Assembly (NCBI GenBank): GCA_963715285.1
Contig: CAVQRU010000001.1
Location: 1-64,000, forward strand
Direction of reading: 5' to 3'
From: Sva-07 sp963715285
GTDB taxonomy: Bacteria > Actinomycetota > Acidimicrobiia > Acidimicrobiales > Ilumatobacteraceae
DNA length: 64,000 nucleotides
Made by a program: the position numbers and the translations under genes. How positions within the stretch are numbered: position 1 is the first letter of the stretch; the number at the start of each line of letters is the position of its first letter. Positions 43,632 to 50,971 of the stretch are shown piece by piece. The notes beneath the pieces were generated by a model. That model ran no database searches, was not told the origin of the DNA, and saw only the letters and a list, made by a program, of their open reading frames with translations.

Positions 43632-44249
43632 ATGTACATCACTCGTCGAATGGCGCGCGTCAACGGAAGGCCCGGCATCGAATGGGCTTCGCAGATCACG
43701 AAGGTGGTGCAGGCCGCGGGGGGCAGGACATCGCTGTGGGCGGGCGGCCCCGGGTCGACCGTCGGAACCATCGCGTGGTCGAGTCTCGTCGATTCGTTCG
43801 CCTCGATGGTCGAGAACACCGACCGGCTCAACGAGAACGAGGAGTACCTCGCCCTGCTGGCACAGGCAGGCCAACACATCGCCTCGCTGGAGCCCGACAC
43901 GATGATGCAGGTCGTTCACGGGGAGATCACCGGGCAGGCCGAGGTCGGTTCCTTCCTCGCGGCGGTGACGGCGACTGCCGATCCGGCCCATGGCATGGAG
44001 GCGCTCGCGTGGGCGCCGGTGATCGCCGATGCCTGGACCGCGGCGACCGGGCTTCCGGTCGCGGTCGCCACCAACGCCGCCGGCCCGATGGACACCATCC
44101 AGTGGCTCGTTCGTTTCGATGACGCGGCGGCGGTCGACGAGGCGAACGGGAAGATCGCCGCATCGACCCAGTACCAAGAGGTGTACGCCACGGGAGCGGG
44201 TCTGTTCACGAGCGACTCCAACCAGATGTACGCGCGGCGCATCGCCTGA
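43632..44249 (+). CDS. Unrecognised two-repeat protein, paralogue of 19856
   Basis: A 205-residue cytosolic protein similar end to end to the protein at 19856: an N-terminal beta-alpha unit with SLWAGGPGSTVGTIAWSSLVDSFASMVE, central LALLAQAG, then a second unit MDTIQWLVRFDDAAAVDEANGKIAASTQYQEVYATGAGLF. The start is ATG 43632 after an AAAGGGGAA ribosome-binding site, again unlike the leaderless majority. Both paralogues sit alone with a strong hairpin or convergent neighbour. A tandem dimeric alpha/beta-barrel fold is likely; the function is unknown. A tight terminator-like hairpin follows 8 bases after the stop. Confidence 0.75.
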   Translation: MYITRRMARVNGRPGIEWASQITKVVQAAGGRTSLWAGGPGSTVGTIAWSSLVDSFASMVENTDRLNENEEYLALLAQAGQHIASLEPDTMMQVVHGEITGQAEVGSFLAAVTATADPAHGMEALAWAPVIADAWTAATGLPVAVATNAAGPMDTIQWLVRFDDAAAVDEANGKIAASTQYQEVYATGAGLFTSDSNQMYARRIA

Positions 44250-44256
44250 CATGCAC

Positions 44257-44290
44257 ACGATCACGGCACGCGTCCGCGTGCTGTGATCGT
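44257..44290 (+). terminator. Strong hairpin after the paralogue gene
   Basis: ACGATCAC-g-GCACGCG (44257-44272) pairs with CGCGTGC-t-GTGATCGT (44275-44290), 15 base pairs around one mismatch with a 2-base gap. It lies 8 bases after the stop. No U-tract follows, as is common in actinobacterial terminators. Confidence 0.7.
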
Positions 44291-44395
44291 CGACTGCTCT
44301 CACGTTCGCGACCTCGGCGTCTTCGCCGAGGTCGCCCGAGCGCTCGGACAGTACGTTGGGTGCAGCGGCGAACGGCGCTGCACCGGAGGGACGAG

Positions 44396-45400
44396 ATGAG
44401 CATCACCGACGACGACCTGGAGAGCACGACCGCGGCAATCGCCAAGTTGGAGGGGATCGAACCGTCGGGAGACATCGGAGAGTTCAACGCCCGCAAGCTC
44501 ACGTTCGGTCCCGACAAGGTGGTGATCGGCCCCGTCGCCCACCTCGCGGCCGAACGCATCCGCTTGACGGCGCTCGAGTGGGAGCACTTCGAGGTTCGCC
44601 AGGTCGGTGCCACGCTCGGCGGCATCGTCAAGGGCCTCGACCTGTCGAAGCCGCTCGCCGACGACGTGCTCGAGGAGCTCTGCCGGGCATGGGTCGACTA
44701 CAAGGTGCTGTTCTTCCGCGACCAGCAGCTCACCGCCGAGCAGCACGTCGCCTTCGCTCGGCGCTTCGGCGAGCTGGAGGTCCACCCGTTCTTCGCCAGC
44801 AACGACGAGCGCCCGGAGCTGGTCCGTTTCGCCAAGGACGCCGACACCGGCGGCTACGAGAACGGCTGGCACCACGACGTCACGTGGCGAGAGGTCCCCT
44901 CGAAGGGCGCCGTCCTCCGGGCGATCGAGGTGCCCGACACCGGCGGCGACACGCTGTTCTGCGACATGAACGCCGCCTACGAGGGCCTGTCCGACGAGGT
45001 GAAGGACCGCATCGAGGGCCTCGTCGCCGAGCACGACTACATGCAGGCGTTCGGTCAAACGATCACCGGTGCCGACGCCGCCGCGATGCGTGAGAAGTAT
45101 CCGGTCGTCGAGCATCCGGTCGTGATCCACCACCCGGTCTCCGGTGATCGGTTGCTGTACGTCAACCGGTTCTTCACGACCCGCATCGTCGGCCTCGACC
45201 CCGCCGAGTCCGACGAACTGCTGGTCACCCTGTTCGCCCAGGCCAACACGCTCGAGTACCACTGCCGATTCCACTGGCATCCCAACTCGGTCGCCATGTG
45301 GGACAACCTGTCGGTACAGCACTACGCGTCGAGCGACTACTGGCCCGATGTCCGGGTGATGGAGCGGGCGAGCATCGTCGGCGTGCGCCCGTCGTTCTGA
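44396..45400 (+). CDS. TauD/TfdA-family Fe(II)/2-oxoglutarate dioxygenase
   Basis: A 334-residue non-heme iron dioxygenase. The facial triad is H159-x-D161 in GWHHDVTW and the distal His in NLSVQHYASSDYW, with the 2-oxoglutarate Arg in VRVMERASIVG. Start ATG 44396 follows a GGAGGG ribosome-binding site. The first about 65 residues (MSITDDDLESTTAAIAKLEG...) precede the normal TauD start and are an extra region. It hydroxylates small substrates such as sulfonates or aryl-oxy acids; here the substrate is unknown. comB, a sulfolactate-related gene, lies 60 bases downstream. Confidence 0.88.
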   Translation: MSITDDDLESTTAAIAKLEGIEPSGDIGEFNARKLTFGPDKVVIGPVAHLAAERIRLTALEWEHFEVRQVGATLGGIVKGLDLSKPLADDVLEELCRAWVDYKVLFFRDQQLTAEQHVAFARRFGELEVHPFFASNDERPELVRFAKDADTGGYENGWHHDVTWREVPSKGAVLRAIEVPDTGGDTLFCDMNAAYEGLSDEVKDRIEGLVAEHDYMQAFGQTITGADAAAMREKYPVVEHPVVIHHPVSGDRLLYVNRFFTTRIVGLDPAESDELLVTLFAQANTLEYHCRFHWHPNSVAMWDNLSVQHYASSDYWPDVRVMERASIVGVRPSF

Positions 45401-45460
45401 CGCCGTGGCCCCGGTCGTCCTGATCATCGGCACGATCGTGAACGGTGCCGGCGGCCGCTG

Positions 45461-46150
45461 ATGGCCCGCCACCTCGCCCGATGGGAACTCGACGGCGTGC
45501 GCGGTCCGGTCGTGGTGGTCGACGTGATCCGGGCGTTCACGACCGCGGCGTATGCGTTCGGTTCCGGTGCGGCGGAGATCTACCTGGTCGGTGACGTCGA
45601 GGAGGCGCTGGCGTTCAAGGCCGCCCACCCCGGCACGATCGCACTGGGTGAGGACCGTGGCCTGCGTCCGGAGGGATTCGACCACCCGAACTCGCCGGCG
45701 ATGGTCAGCCGGGCCGACCTCACCGGTCGCACGCTGGTGCAACGCACCTCGGCCGGCACCCGCGGTGTCGTCGCTGCGACCGCTGCCGACCGGTTGTGGG
45801 CCGCGAGCCTTGCGTGCGCGTCGGCGACCGCCCGGGCGGTGAACGATGCCGGTCTCGGCGAGCCGGTGTACGTGATCACGGGCCGCTTCGAGGACCGGCC
45901 CGATGCCAGCGGCGCCGACGATGCACTGGCCGCCGACTTGATCGAACGGGCTCGGCTCGGCCAACCGCTCGACGCCGCCGCCACCTCAGCCGCCCTGTTG
46001 GCAACGAACGAGGCGGCCAAGACCCTCGCCCTCGGCCCCGAACACTGCGACCCGAACGACATCAACCTCGCCGCCACCGTCGACGCGTTCGACTTCGCCA
46101 TGGAGGTCGAGCGCACGCGGCTCGGTCTCCGGCTCACCGCACGTCGCTGA
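45461..46150 (+). CDS. comB: 2-phosphosulfolactate phosphatase (ComB-like)
   Basis: A 229-residue ComB-family protein. It opens with PVVVVDVIRAFTTAAYAFGSGAAEIYLV, then IALGEDRGLRPEGFDHPNSP and LVQRTSAGTRGVVAA, the conserved family blocks, with a C-terminal region that ends near LGLRLTARR. ComB removes phosphate from 2-phosphosulfolactate in coenzyme M and sulfolactate pathways. In bacteria outside methanogens the role is less clear. The tandem position with a TauD dioxygenase, whose best-known substrate is a sulfonate, hints at organosulfonate metabolism. No coenzyme-M genes are nearby. Confidence 0.82.
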   Translation: MARHLARWELDGVRGPVVVVDVIRAFTTAAYAFGSGAAEIYLVGDVEEALAFKAAHPGTIALGEDRGLRPEGFDHPNSPAMVSRADLTGRTLVQRTSAGTRGVVAATAADRLWAASLACASATARAVNDAGLGEPVYVITGRFEDRPDASGADDALAADLIERARLGQPLDAAATSAALLATNEAAKTLALGPEHCDPNDINLAATVDAFDFAMEVERTRLGLRLTARR

Positions 46151-46162
46151 GCGGGCCGCCCT

Positions 46163-47041
46163 TCAGCAGAGGTCGGTGCCGTCGGGAGCGGTGATGTGCC
46201 AGTGGCCGTCGCTGCCACGGCTGACGGTGAAGCCCTGTTCCTCGAGGGAGTTGTGGCGGGCGCACAGTGGCGCGCCGTTGTCGGCGTTGGTGGGGCCGCG
46301 TGTGCTCCAGCTCGTGAGGTGGTCGGCGTGGCACCAGCTGTGTGGTTGGTCGCAGCCGGGCCAGATGCACGTGGGCTCGAGCAGCATGACGGCTGCTCGG
46401 GCGTAGCCGGAGAAGAGTCGTTGGGTTCGCCCGAGGTCGATCACGACGCCCTTGGCGTCGGTGACGACGCGGCGGATCATCGCCCAGAGTGAGACGTCGA
46501 CGTTGCCGTCGCCGAGGCGTTCTTTCGCTTCGGCCCAGTCGCGGTCGAACTCGCGGTCGGTGTACCAGGAGAAGATCTCGAGGAATTCGGGCCCGCCGAC
46601 CTCGTCGAGGTCGGCGTGGAAGGTCCAGGCGCCGCTCGGGTGTTGGTGCAGTGACGCTGCTCGGCGTTGGTGGATGCGCTCGGCCTTCTCGGCGGCGCCG
46701 ACCGGATCGGCGAGCGCTTCGAAGGTGAGCGCTCGGCGTTCGAACTCGACGTAGGAGCAGTCCATGGCGTCGACCATCAGCTCCCACACGCCGGCGACGA
46801 GCAGGTCGCCGGGGATGCGGGGGTTGGCGGCGATACGGGCCATCAGCCGGGACTGGGCGACTCCGACCTGCCCACCGGCGACCGCGTCGTTCCACACCCG
46901 GGCGACGCGCCGCAGCTTGGCTTCCTGCACGCGTCCGTAGGCCTCGGCGCCCGACAGCTGGAGATGGTGTTGCATCCAGGCCTTGGCCGTGAAGAACCCG
47001 TGGTGTCGGAACGGCTGGGCGGCGTCGATGTGGTCGGCCAC
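46163..47041 (-). CDS. HNH endonuclease-domain protein (DUF222-type)
   Basis: A 292-residue protein from GTG 47041. The C-terminal HNH motif is CIWPGCDQPHSWCHADHLTSW...GAPLCARHNSLEEQGF, with paired Cys and the HNH His. The N-terminal helical region (AWMQHHLQLSGAEAYGRVQEAKLRR, RLMARIAANPRI) corresponds to a short DUF222 module. This is a widespread actinobacterial family of unclear role. The DUF222 half looks shorter than usual. No ATG is available, and the start overlaps the end of the preceding small gene's region, so the true N-terminus may be upstream or lost. Confidence 0.7.
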   Translation of the reverse strand: MADHIDAAQPFRHHGFFTAKAWMQHHLQLSGAEAYGRVQEAKLRRVARVWNDAVAGGQVGVAQSRLMARIAANPRIPGDLLVAGVWELMVDAMDCSYVEFERRALTFEALADPVGAAEKAERIHQRRAASLHQHPSGAWTFHADLDEVGGPEFLEIFSWYTDREFDRDWAEAKERLGDGNVDVSLWAMIRRVVTDAKGVVIDLGRTQRLFSGYARAAVMLLEPTCIWPGCDQPHSWCHADHLTSWSTRGPTNADNGAPLCARHNSLEEQGFTVSRGSDGHWHITAPDGTDLC

Positions 47042-47057
47042 GGCGATGGCGGCCGCC

Positions 47058-47342
47058 TCAGGAGTCGGTGGGCTCGAACATCTCCAGTTGTTCCCAGGTG
47101 ACGGCGACCTCGCTGACGACGCGCCACCGCAGGCGACCGCGTGAACCGGGACGGCGGATCTCGACGCGTTCGGCCCGCAGCGAGCGCGCCGAACCGTCGG
47201 GGTCTCGGATGGCGATGCTGCCGTCGAATTCGATGCCTGCGACCCGACCGACGATCCAGCGGCCCTTGTCGTTGCGGCGAAAGCGGATGGGCTCGCCCAT
47301 CCGCAGACCCAGGCGGGCGAGCGAGGCGGGGGAGCGGTGCAT
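47058..47342 (-). CDS. Small SH3-like beta protein upstream of HNH gene
   Basis: A 94-residue basic protein: MHRSPASLARLGLRMGEPIRFRRNDKGRWIVGRVAGIEFDG... alternating beta strands and Arg-rich segments (ARSLRAERVEIRRPG) suggest an SH3-like or nucleic-acid-binding barrel. ATG 47342 is the natural start. It ends 16 bases before the GTG of the HNH gene, so the two are likely cotranscribed. I do not recognise a named family. Confidence 0.6.
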   Translation of the reverse strand: MHRSPASLARLGLRMGEPIRFRRNDKGRWIVGRVAGIEFDGSIAIRDPDGSARSLRAERVEIRRPGSRGRLRWRVVSEVAVTWEQLEMFEPTDS

Positions 47343-47367
47343 GAGCGGATCGTCGGATCGCTGGTGG

Positions 47368-48150
47368 TCAGGCGCCGATGGTGCGGCGCTGGAGCTTGCG
47401 CATCCCGCCGAGCCATCGCTCGGGATCGGTGGCCTTGAGCGCCATGTAGTCGGCCACCTCGGGATGTGGGAGCACGAAGAAGCGCTCCGCCTCGATCGCG
47501 TCGGCGACCTCGCGGGCGACGTCGGCTGGCTCGAGCACCGCACCCGCGGCCTTGACCACGTTGCTCCCCGACACGGCATCGTCGCCGGCGTGCAGCATCT
47601 GGGTGTTGACACCCTGTGGGCACAGGCACGTCACCTTGACGCCTGCATCGCCGTAGGTGACCGCCATGTACTCGGCGAAGGCCACGGCCGCCCGTTTGGT
47701 CAGCGTGTACGGTGCCGACCCGATCTGCATCAGGAGCCCGGCTGCCGATGCGGTCGAGCAGAAGTAGCCCTCGCCGCGCTCGAGCCACTCGGGCAGCAGG
47801 TACTTCGCTGCCCAGCGATGCGCGTGGACGTTGACCGCGAACGCCAGGTCCCAGTCGTCCTCGGGCGTCTCGAGCACCCCGCGGCCGATCCCGACGCCGG
47901 CGTTGCAGAAGAACAGGTCGATCGACCCGAGCGCATCGGTCGCCTCGGCGACCAGGGTCCGGTTGCCGGCCTCGGTGCTCACGTCGGCCGTGACGGCGGT
48001 CGCCCGTTCCATCGACGCGGCAACCTCGTCGGCCCCGGCGAGGTCGGCGACGACCACGTTGGCGCCGCGATCGTGGAACTCGCGGGCGAGGGCCTCGCCG
48101 ATTCCGCGGCCTGCGCCGGTGACCACCACGTTGCGACCAGTGAACTCCAT
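47368..48150 (-). CDS. SDR-family NAD(P)-dependent oxidoreductase
   Basis: A 260-residue classical short-chain dehydrogenase. The cofactor motif is VVVTGAGRGIGEA, the NAG motif is FFCNAGVGIG, and the catalytic Ser/Tyr/Lys are in STASAAGLLMQIGSAPYTLTK. The adenine side has VVADLAG, suggesting NAD(H). The substrate is unknown. ATG 48150 (MEFTGRN) is preferred over 48159 because a -10 TACGAT covers 48158-48163 and would not allow the longer start. Confidence 0.9.
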   Translation of the reverse strand: MEFTGRNVVVTGAGRGIGEALAREFHDRGANVVVADLAGADEVAASMERATAVTADVSTEAGNRTLVAEATDALGSIDLFFCNAGVGIGRGVLETPEDDWDLAFAVNVHAHRWAAKYLLPEWLERGEGYFCSTASAAGLLMQIGSAPYTLTKRAAVAFAEYMAVTYGDAGVKVTCLCPQGVNTQMLHAGDDAVSGSNVVKAAGAVLEPADVAREVADAIEAERFFVLPHPEVADYMALKATDPERWLGGMRKLQRRTIGA

Positions 48151-48157
48151 CGGGCCC

Positions 48158-48163
48158 ATCGTA
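48158..48163 (-). promoter_or_regulatory. -10 hexamer TACGAT, fixes SDR start
   Basis: Minus-strand TACGAT, 7 bases before ATG 48150. It overlaps the competing upstream ATG at 48159, so that ATG would be at or before the transcript start. Confidence 0.6.
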
Positions 48164-48275
48164 GGAGCCCGGTGCCGTGTCCTCTCGGACCGCGCTGGCT
48201 CCGCACGCCGTGTAAACGTTGTGTGACACCTTGCTCATCGCCTCGTAGGTGCGCGCGCGACGGCCGAGACACAGG

Positions 48276-48281
48276 TACCGT
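48276..48281 (+). promoter_or_regulatory. -10 hexamer TACCGT, leaderless start
   Basis: TACCGT ends 8 bases before ATG 48290. Confidence 0.5.
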
Positions 48282-48289
48282 GTTCACCA

Positions 48290-48493
48290 ATGACTGATGA
48301 GCGCATCGACTCCGAGGCCGTGATCACCGAAGCACTGAGCGTCATCGATGGCGCCCTTGCACGAATGATGCAACGTGAACTCGTCTCGACGGGTGAAGTT
48401 GCAGACCTACTGCTCGACGTGCGCACGCTGCTCACGGCCGAGCCGACCCATCTGATCGAGACGGCCGAACCCGTCACCACCGACGCCGTCTGA
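48290..48493 (+). CDS. Small acidic helical protein, unknown
   Basis: A 67-residue acidic protein: MTDERIDSEAVITEALSVID, a helix with ARMMQRELVSTGEVADLLLDVRTLL, then an acidic tail. A -10 box fixes the start. It is divergent from the SDR gene at 48150. No family is recognised; the size and helical hairpin suggest a partner-binding or regulatory protein, but nothing more can be said. Confidence 0.6.
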   Translation: MTDERIDSEAVITEALSVIDGALARMMQRELVSTGEVADLLLDVRTLLTAEPTHLIETAEPVTTDAV

Positions 48494-48540
48494 CGGCCGC
48501 CGGTGGGTGACCACCGTTGACGCGCTCGCGTTTGCTGTCG

Positions 48541-49131
48541 TCAGGGAGCGAAACGACGGGCGATGCGGCGGCCCACGAGGCCGAGCAGGACGCCGACGAC
48601 GGCTCCACCGATGACATCGGATCCGTGATGGATCCGCACGTACGCTCGGCTGATCCCGACGACGGCGGCGATCTTGAACCAGAGCATGCTCAACCACGGG
48701 CCATCCCAGCCCGAGAGCACCATCGCGGCGAACACGGCCGAACTGGCATGGCCCGACGGAAACGACGACGTGGAGGGACGTCGCACCTGGAGTCGGTCGT
48801 CGCCGGTGGTGGTGGGCCGCTCGCGTCGGAACAGCCGCTTGATGCCCTGGTTGACGAGCAGGCTCTCGGCACCGAGGAGGGCGGCGAGCACGATCACCTG
48901 GTCGGGACGGCCCTTGACGATGCCTCGCACGATCCCGATGCCGTGCCAGATCATGCTGAAGTCCGCGACGTGCGTGGTGTTCGTGAACAGTAAGTCGGCC
49001 AGCGGGTGGCCACGCAGGTGTTCCAACAGCTCGTCGACGCGGGCGTCGAACGCATCGACGCGCGGGCCGAATTGGCCCTGGCCCGGGATGACCGGCAACG
49101 GCGCGACCTCGTGCGAAGCAGGATCGTTCAT
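48541..49131 (-). CDS. PAP2-family phosphatase
   Basis: A 196-residue PAP2 protein. The three signature motifs are present: KRLFRRERP (KX6RP), PSGHASS and SRAYVRIHHGSDVIGG (SRX5HX3D). Hydrophobic segments around motif 1 and after motif 3 make it membrane-bound. It dephosphorylates lipid phosphates such as phosphatidate or undecaprenyl-pyrophosphate. ATG 49131 overlaps the stop of the upstream nuclease gene by four bases (ATGA). Confidence 0.9.
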   Translation of the reverse strand: MNDPASHEVAPLPVIPGQGQFGPRVDAFDARVDELLEHLRGHPLADLLFTNTTHVADFSMIWHGIGIVRGIVKGRPDQVIVLAALLGAESLLVNQGIKRLFRRERPTTTGDDRLQVRRPSTSSFPSGHASSAVFAAMVLSGWDGPWLSMLWFKIAAVVGISRAYVRIHHGSDVIGGAVVGVLLGLVGRRIARRFAP

Positions 49132-49997
49132 GCGGCGCCGATGTCGACCGGCTGGGCGAGGAGTGCCTCGTGGGCGGCGACGGCCTCGGTGGAAGCCAGC
49201 GACGGATCGCCACCGAATGCAGGGCACCACTGCTGGAACGAGCACCAGTCGCACAACTTGCTCTGGCGCGGGCGGAAATCTCCGGTGACGCACGCCCGCT
49301 CGACCGCCGACCACACGGCGGTGGTGCGAGTGGTGATGAACTTCACCGATTGCGCCGACGGCACCGTCTCGATCGTCTCGCCCGTCGACAGGTACATCAA
49401 CCGGATCCGGGCCGGGCGCTTGCCGAACACCGCTTCGCAGAGGAACGAGTAGAAGTGCACGCCGGCGAGGCTCTTCTGCTCGTAGTTGCCCGACGGTGCC
49501 TTGCCGGTCTTGTAGTCGGTGACGACGAGTTCGCCGTCGTCGTCGAGTTCGAGCCGGTCGATGATGCCGCGCAGCGTCAGCGCGCCGACCTCGGCCTCCA
49601 TCCACAGTTCGAGGCCGATTTCGCGCACGCGCGTGGGGTCCTCCATCGCGAAGTACTTGTCGATCAGCGCGTGGCAATCCCGGTCGAACTGCTCCGCTGC
49701 AGCAGCGTCGAGGCGCAGGCCCACGTAGTCGGGGTGGGTGCGGTACTCCTCGAGTGCGGACGCCATGTCGGCGGTGAGGGCCTCGGGGGTGCGATCGCCG
49801 GCGGGTCGGACGAACAGCAGCTCCAGGGCACGGTGCACGATGCTGCCCTTCGTCGTGGCCGGCCCGGGTGCCTCCGGAAGCTTCTCGATGCTCGAGAACC
49901 GGAACTGCATCGGACACGACGTGAACGACGACACCCGAGACGGCGACAGCGACGTCGGCACCGGGAAGACGGGCGCGAGATCGGCGTTGGCGTTCAT
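49128..49997 (-). CDS. RecB/Cas4-like PD-(D/E)XK nuclease with Fe-S cysteines
   Basis: A 289-residue exonuclease of the RecB-C-terminal/PDDEXK_1 group. SRVSSFTSCPMQFRF carries the first cluster Cys, and CDWCSFQQWCPAFGG near the C-terminus carries three more, the Cys arrangement of Fe-S nucleases such as Cas4 and AddB. The catalytic core is KGSIVHRALELLF, LRGIIDRLELDD and LVVTDYKTGK. There is no cas gene or CRISPR nearby, so a DNA-repair role is likelier. ATG 49997 (MNANADL) is preferred over 50006 because the -10 TACGAT covers 50005-50010. It overlaps PAP2. Confidence 0.88.
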   Translation of the reverse strand: MNANADLAPVFPVPTSLSPSRVSSFTSCPMQFRFSSIEKLPEAPGPATTKGSIVHRALELLFVRPAGDRTPEALTADMASALEEYRTHPDYVGLRLDAAAAEQFDRDCHALIDKYFAMEDPTRVREIGLELWMEAEVGALTLRGIIDRLELDDDGELVVTDYKTGKAPSGNYEQKSLAGVHFYSFLCEAVFGKRPARIRLMYLSTGETIETVPSAQSVKFITTRTTAVWSAVERACVTGDFRPRQSKLCDWCSFQQWCPAFGGDPSLASTEAVAAHEALLAQPVDIGAA

Positions 49998-50004
49998 GGA
50001 GCTC

Positions 50005-50010
50005 ATCGTA
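50005..50010 (-). promoter_or_regulatory. -10 hexamer TACGAT, fixes nuclease start
   Basis: Minus-strand TACGAT, 7 bases before ATG 49997. It overlaps the alternative ATG at 50006. Confidence 0.6.
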
Positions 50011-50063
50011 GGGCGGGGGTGTGACGAGGTTGGCCGATCATGGACACAGGGGGAGACGCCCGG

Positions 50064-50885
50064 TCACGCGGTGGCGGCATCGGCGATGATCCTCGCCATC
50101 GCCGCTGGGTCGATGAACGGCGTGAAGTGGTTCCAGTCGTCGTGCTGGACGTACGTGCTGTTCGGCAGCCGCGCCGCGATGCTCTCGGCGATCGCACCGG
50201 GCCCGTACTCTTCGCCGCCCACCAGCACGACCACCGGGGTCTCGATCTCGGGGAGCAGGCTCCACGTGCCGTGATCGCCCCCCGTGTCGAACGTGCGAGC
50301 CTCGTGCTCGGGATCGCACTTCAGGCGGACGCCCTCGGGCGAGGGCCGGAAGCCGTGTGCGACGTACAGCCGCAACACGTCGGGATCGAACGCCATCATC
50401 GGCGGCTTGGACGAGTAGTTGGCGATCGCATCGTCGAACGAGTCGAACGTCGCGCGCCGTTTGCGGGCCCCGATCGACAGCGTGGGCCCGTCGCCCTGCG
50501 GACCGTCGGGATCGCGGGGCGGGAACACGATCGGCTCGAACGCCACGATCAGGTCGAACAGGCCCGGGTCGCGGTGCGCCGCCATCAGCAGGCAGGCGCC
50601 GCCCATCGAGTGGCCGAAGCCGACCAGCCCGCCGTCGGGCGCAACCGCACGGGCGGCTGCGAGCGCGTCGTCGCCGTAACGCTCCCAGTCGACCTGCCAG
50701 TCGTCCGGACGGGCGGTGTCGCCGTGCCCGCGGTAGTCGATCGCGTAGGACCTGAATTCGTCGGCGAGTTCGTCGGCGATCGGCAGGTAGCAGTAGGCGT
50801 GGAACCCGGTCGCATGCGACAGGAGCAACGGGCGTCCCGCACCGCCGAACTCGTGGACGGCGACACTCACATGGTCCGACGACAT
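50064..50885 (-). CDS. Alpha/beta hydrolase
   Basis: A 273-residue hydrolase fold: PLLLSHATGFHAYCYLPIADEL, YAIDYRGHGDTARP, the nucleophile elbow VGFGHSMGGACLL (Ser), the acid block VVLVGGEEYGPG and the catalytic His in HDDWNHFTPF. It is probably an esterase or C-C hydrolase acting on a small ester; the substrate is unknown. ATG 50885 lacks a -10 box at the usual distance, and the acyl-CoA dehydrogenase gene upstream ends at 50972, so cotranscription through the hairpin at 50934 is possible. Confidence 0.85.
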   Translation of the reverse strand: MSSDHVSVAVHEFGGAGRPLLLSHATGFHAYCYLPIADELADEFRSYAIDYRGHGDTARPDDWQVDWERYGDDALAAARAVAPDGGLVGFGHSMGGACLLMAAHRDPGLFDLIVAFEPIVFPPRDPDGPQGDGPTLSIGARKRRATFDSFDDAIANYSSKPPMMAFDPDVLRLYVAHGFRPSPEGVRLKCDPEHEARTFDTGGDHGTWSLLPEIETPVVVLVGGEEYGPGAIAESIAARLPNSTYVQHDDWNHFTPFIDPAAMARIIADAATA

Positions 50886-50933
50886 CACGCGCACCGAGCC
50901 ATCTTGGTGGCGCGCCACCCACCACTGCGAATC

Positions 50934-50964
50934 GTTGCATCTGGGGTCAGACCCCAGGTGCAAC
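50934..50964. repeat. GGGGTC-A-GACCCC hairpin, copy 3
   Basis: GTTGCA (50934-50939) pairs with TGCAAC (50959-50964), and CTGGGGTC-A-GACCCCAG (50941-50957) pairs within. It lies between the acyl-CoA dehydrogenase stop and the hydrolase start. Confidence 0.88.
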
Positions 50965-50971
50965 ACCGTTG

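Noticed and set aside
49128..50006. CRISPR-associated Cas4
   Set aside because: Family motifs fit many stand-alone nucleases; no cas1/cas2, repeats or spacers occur in the window.
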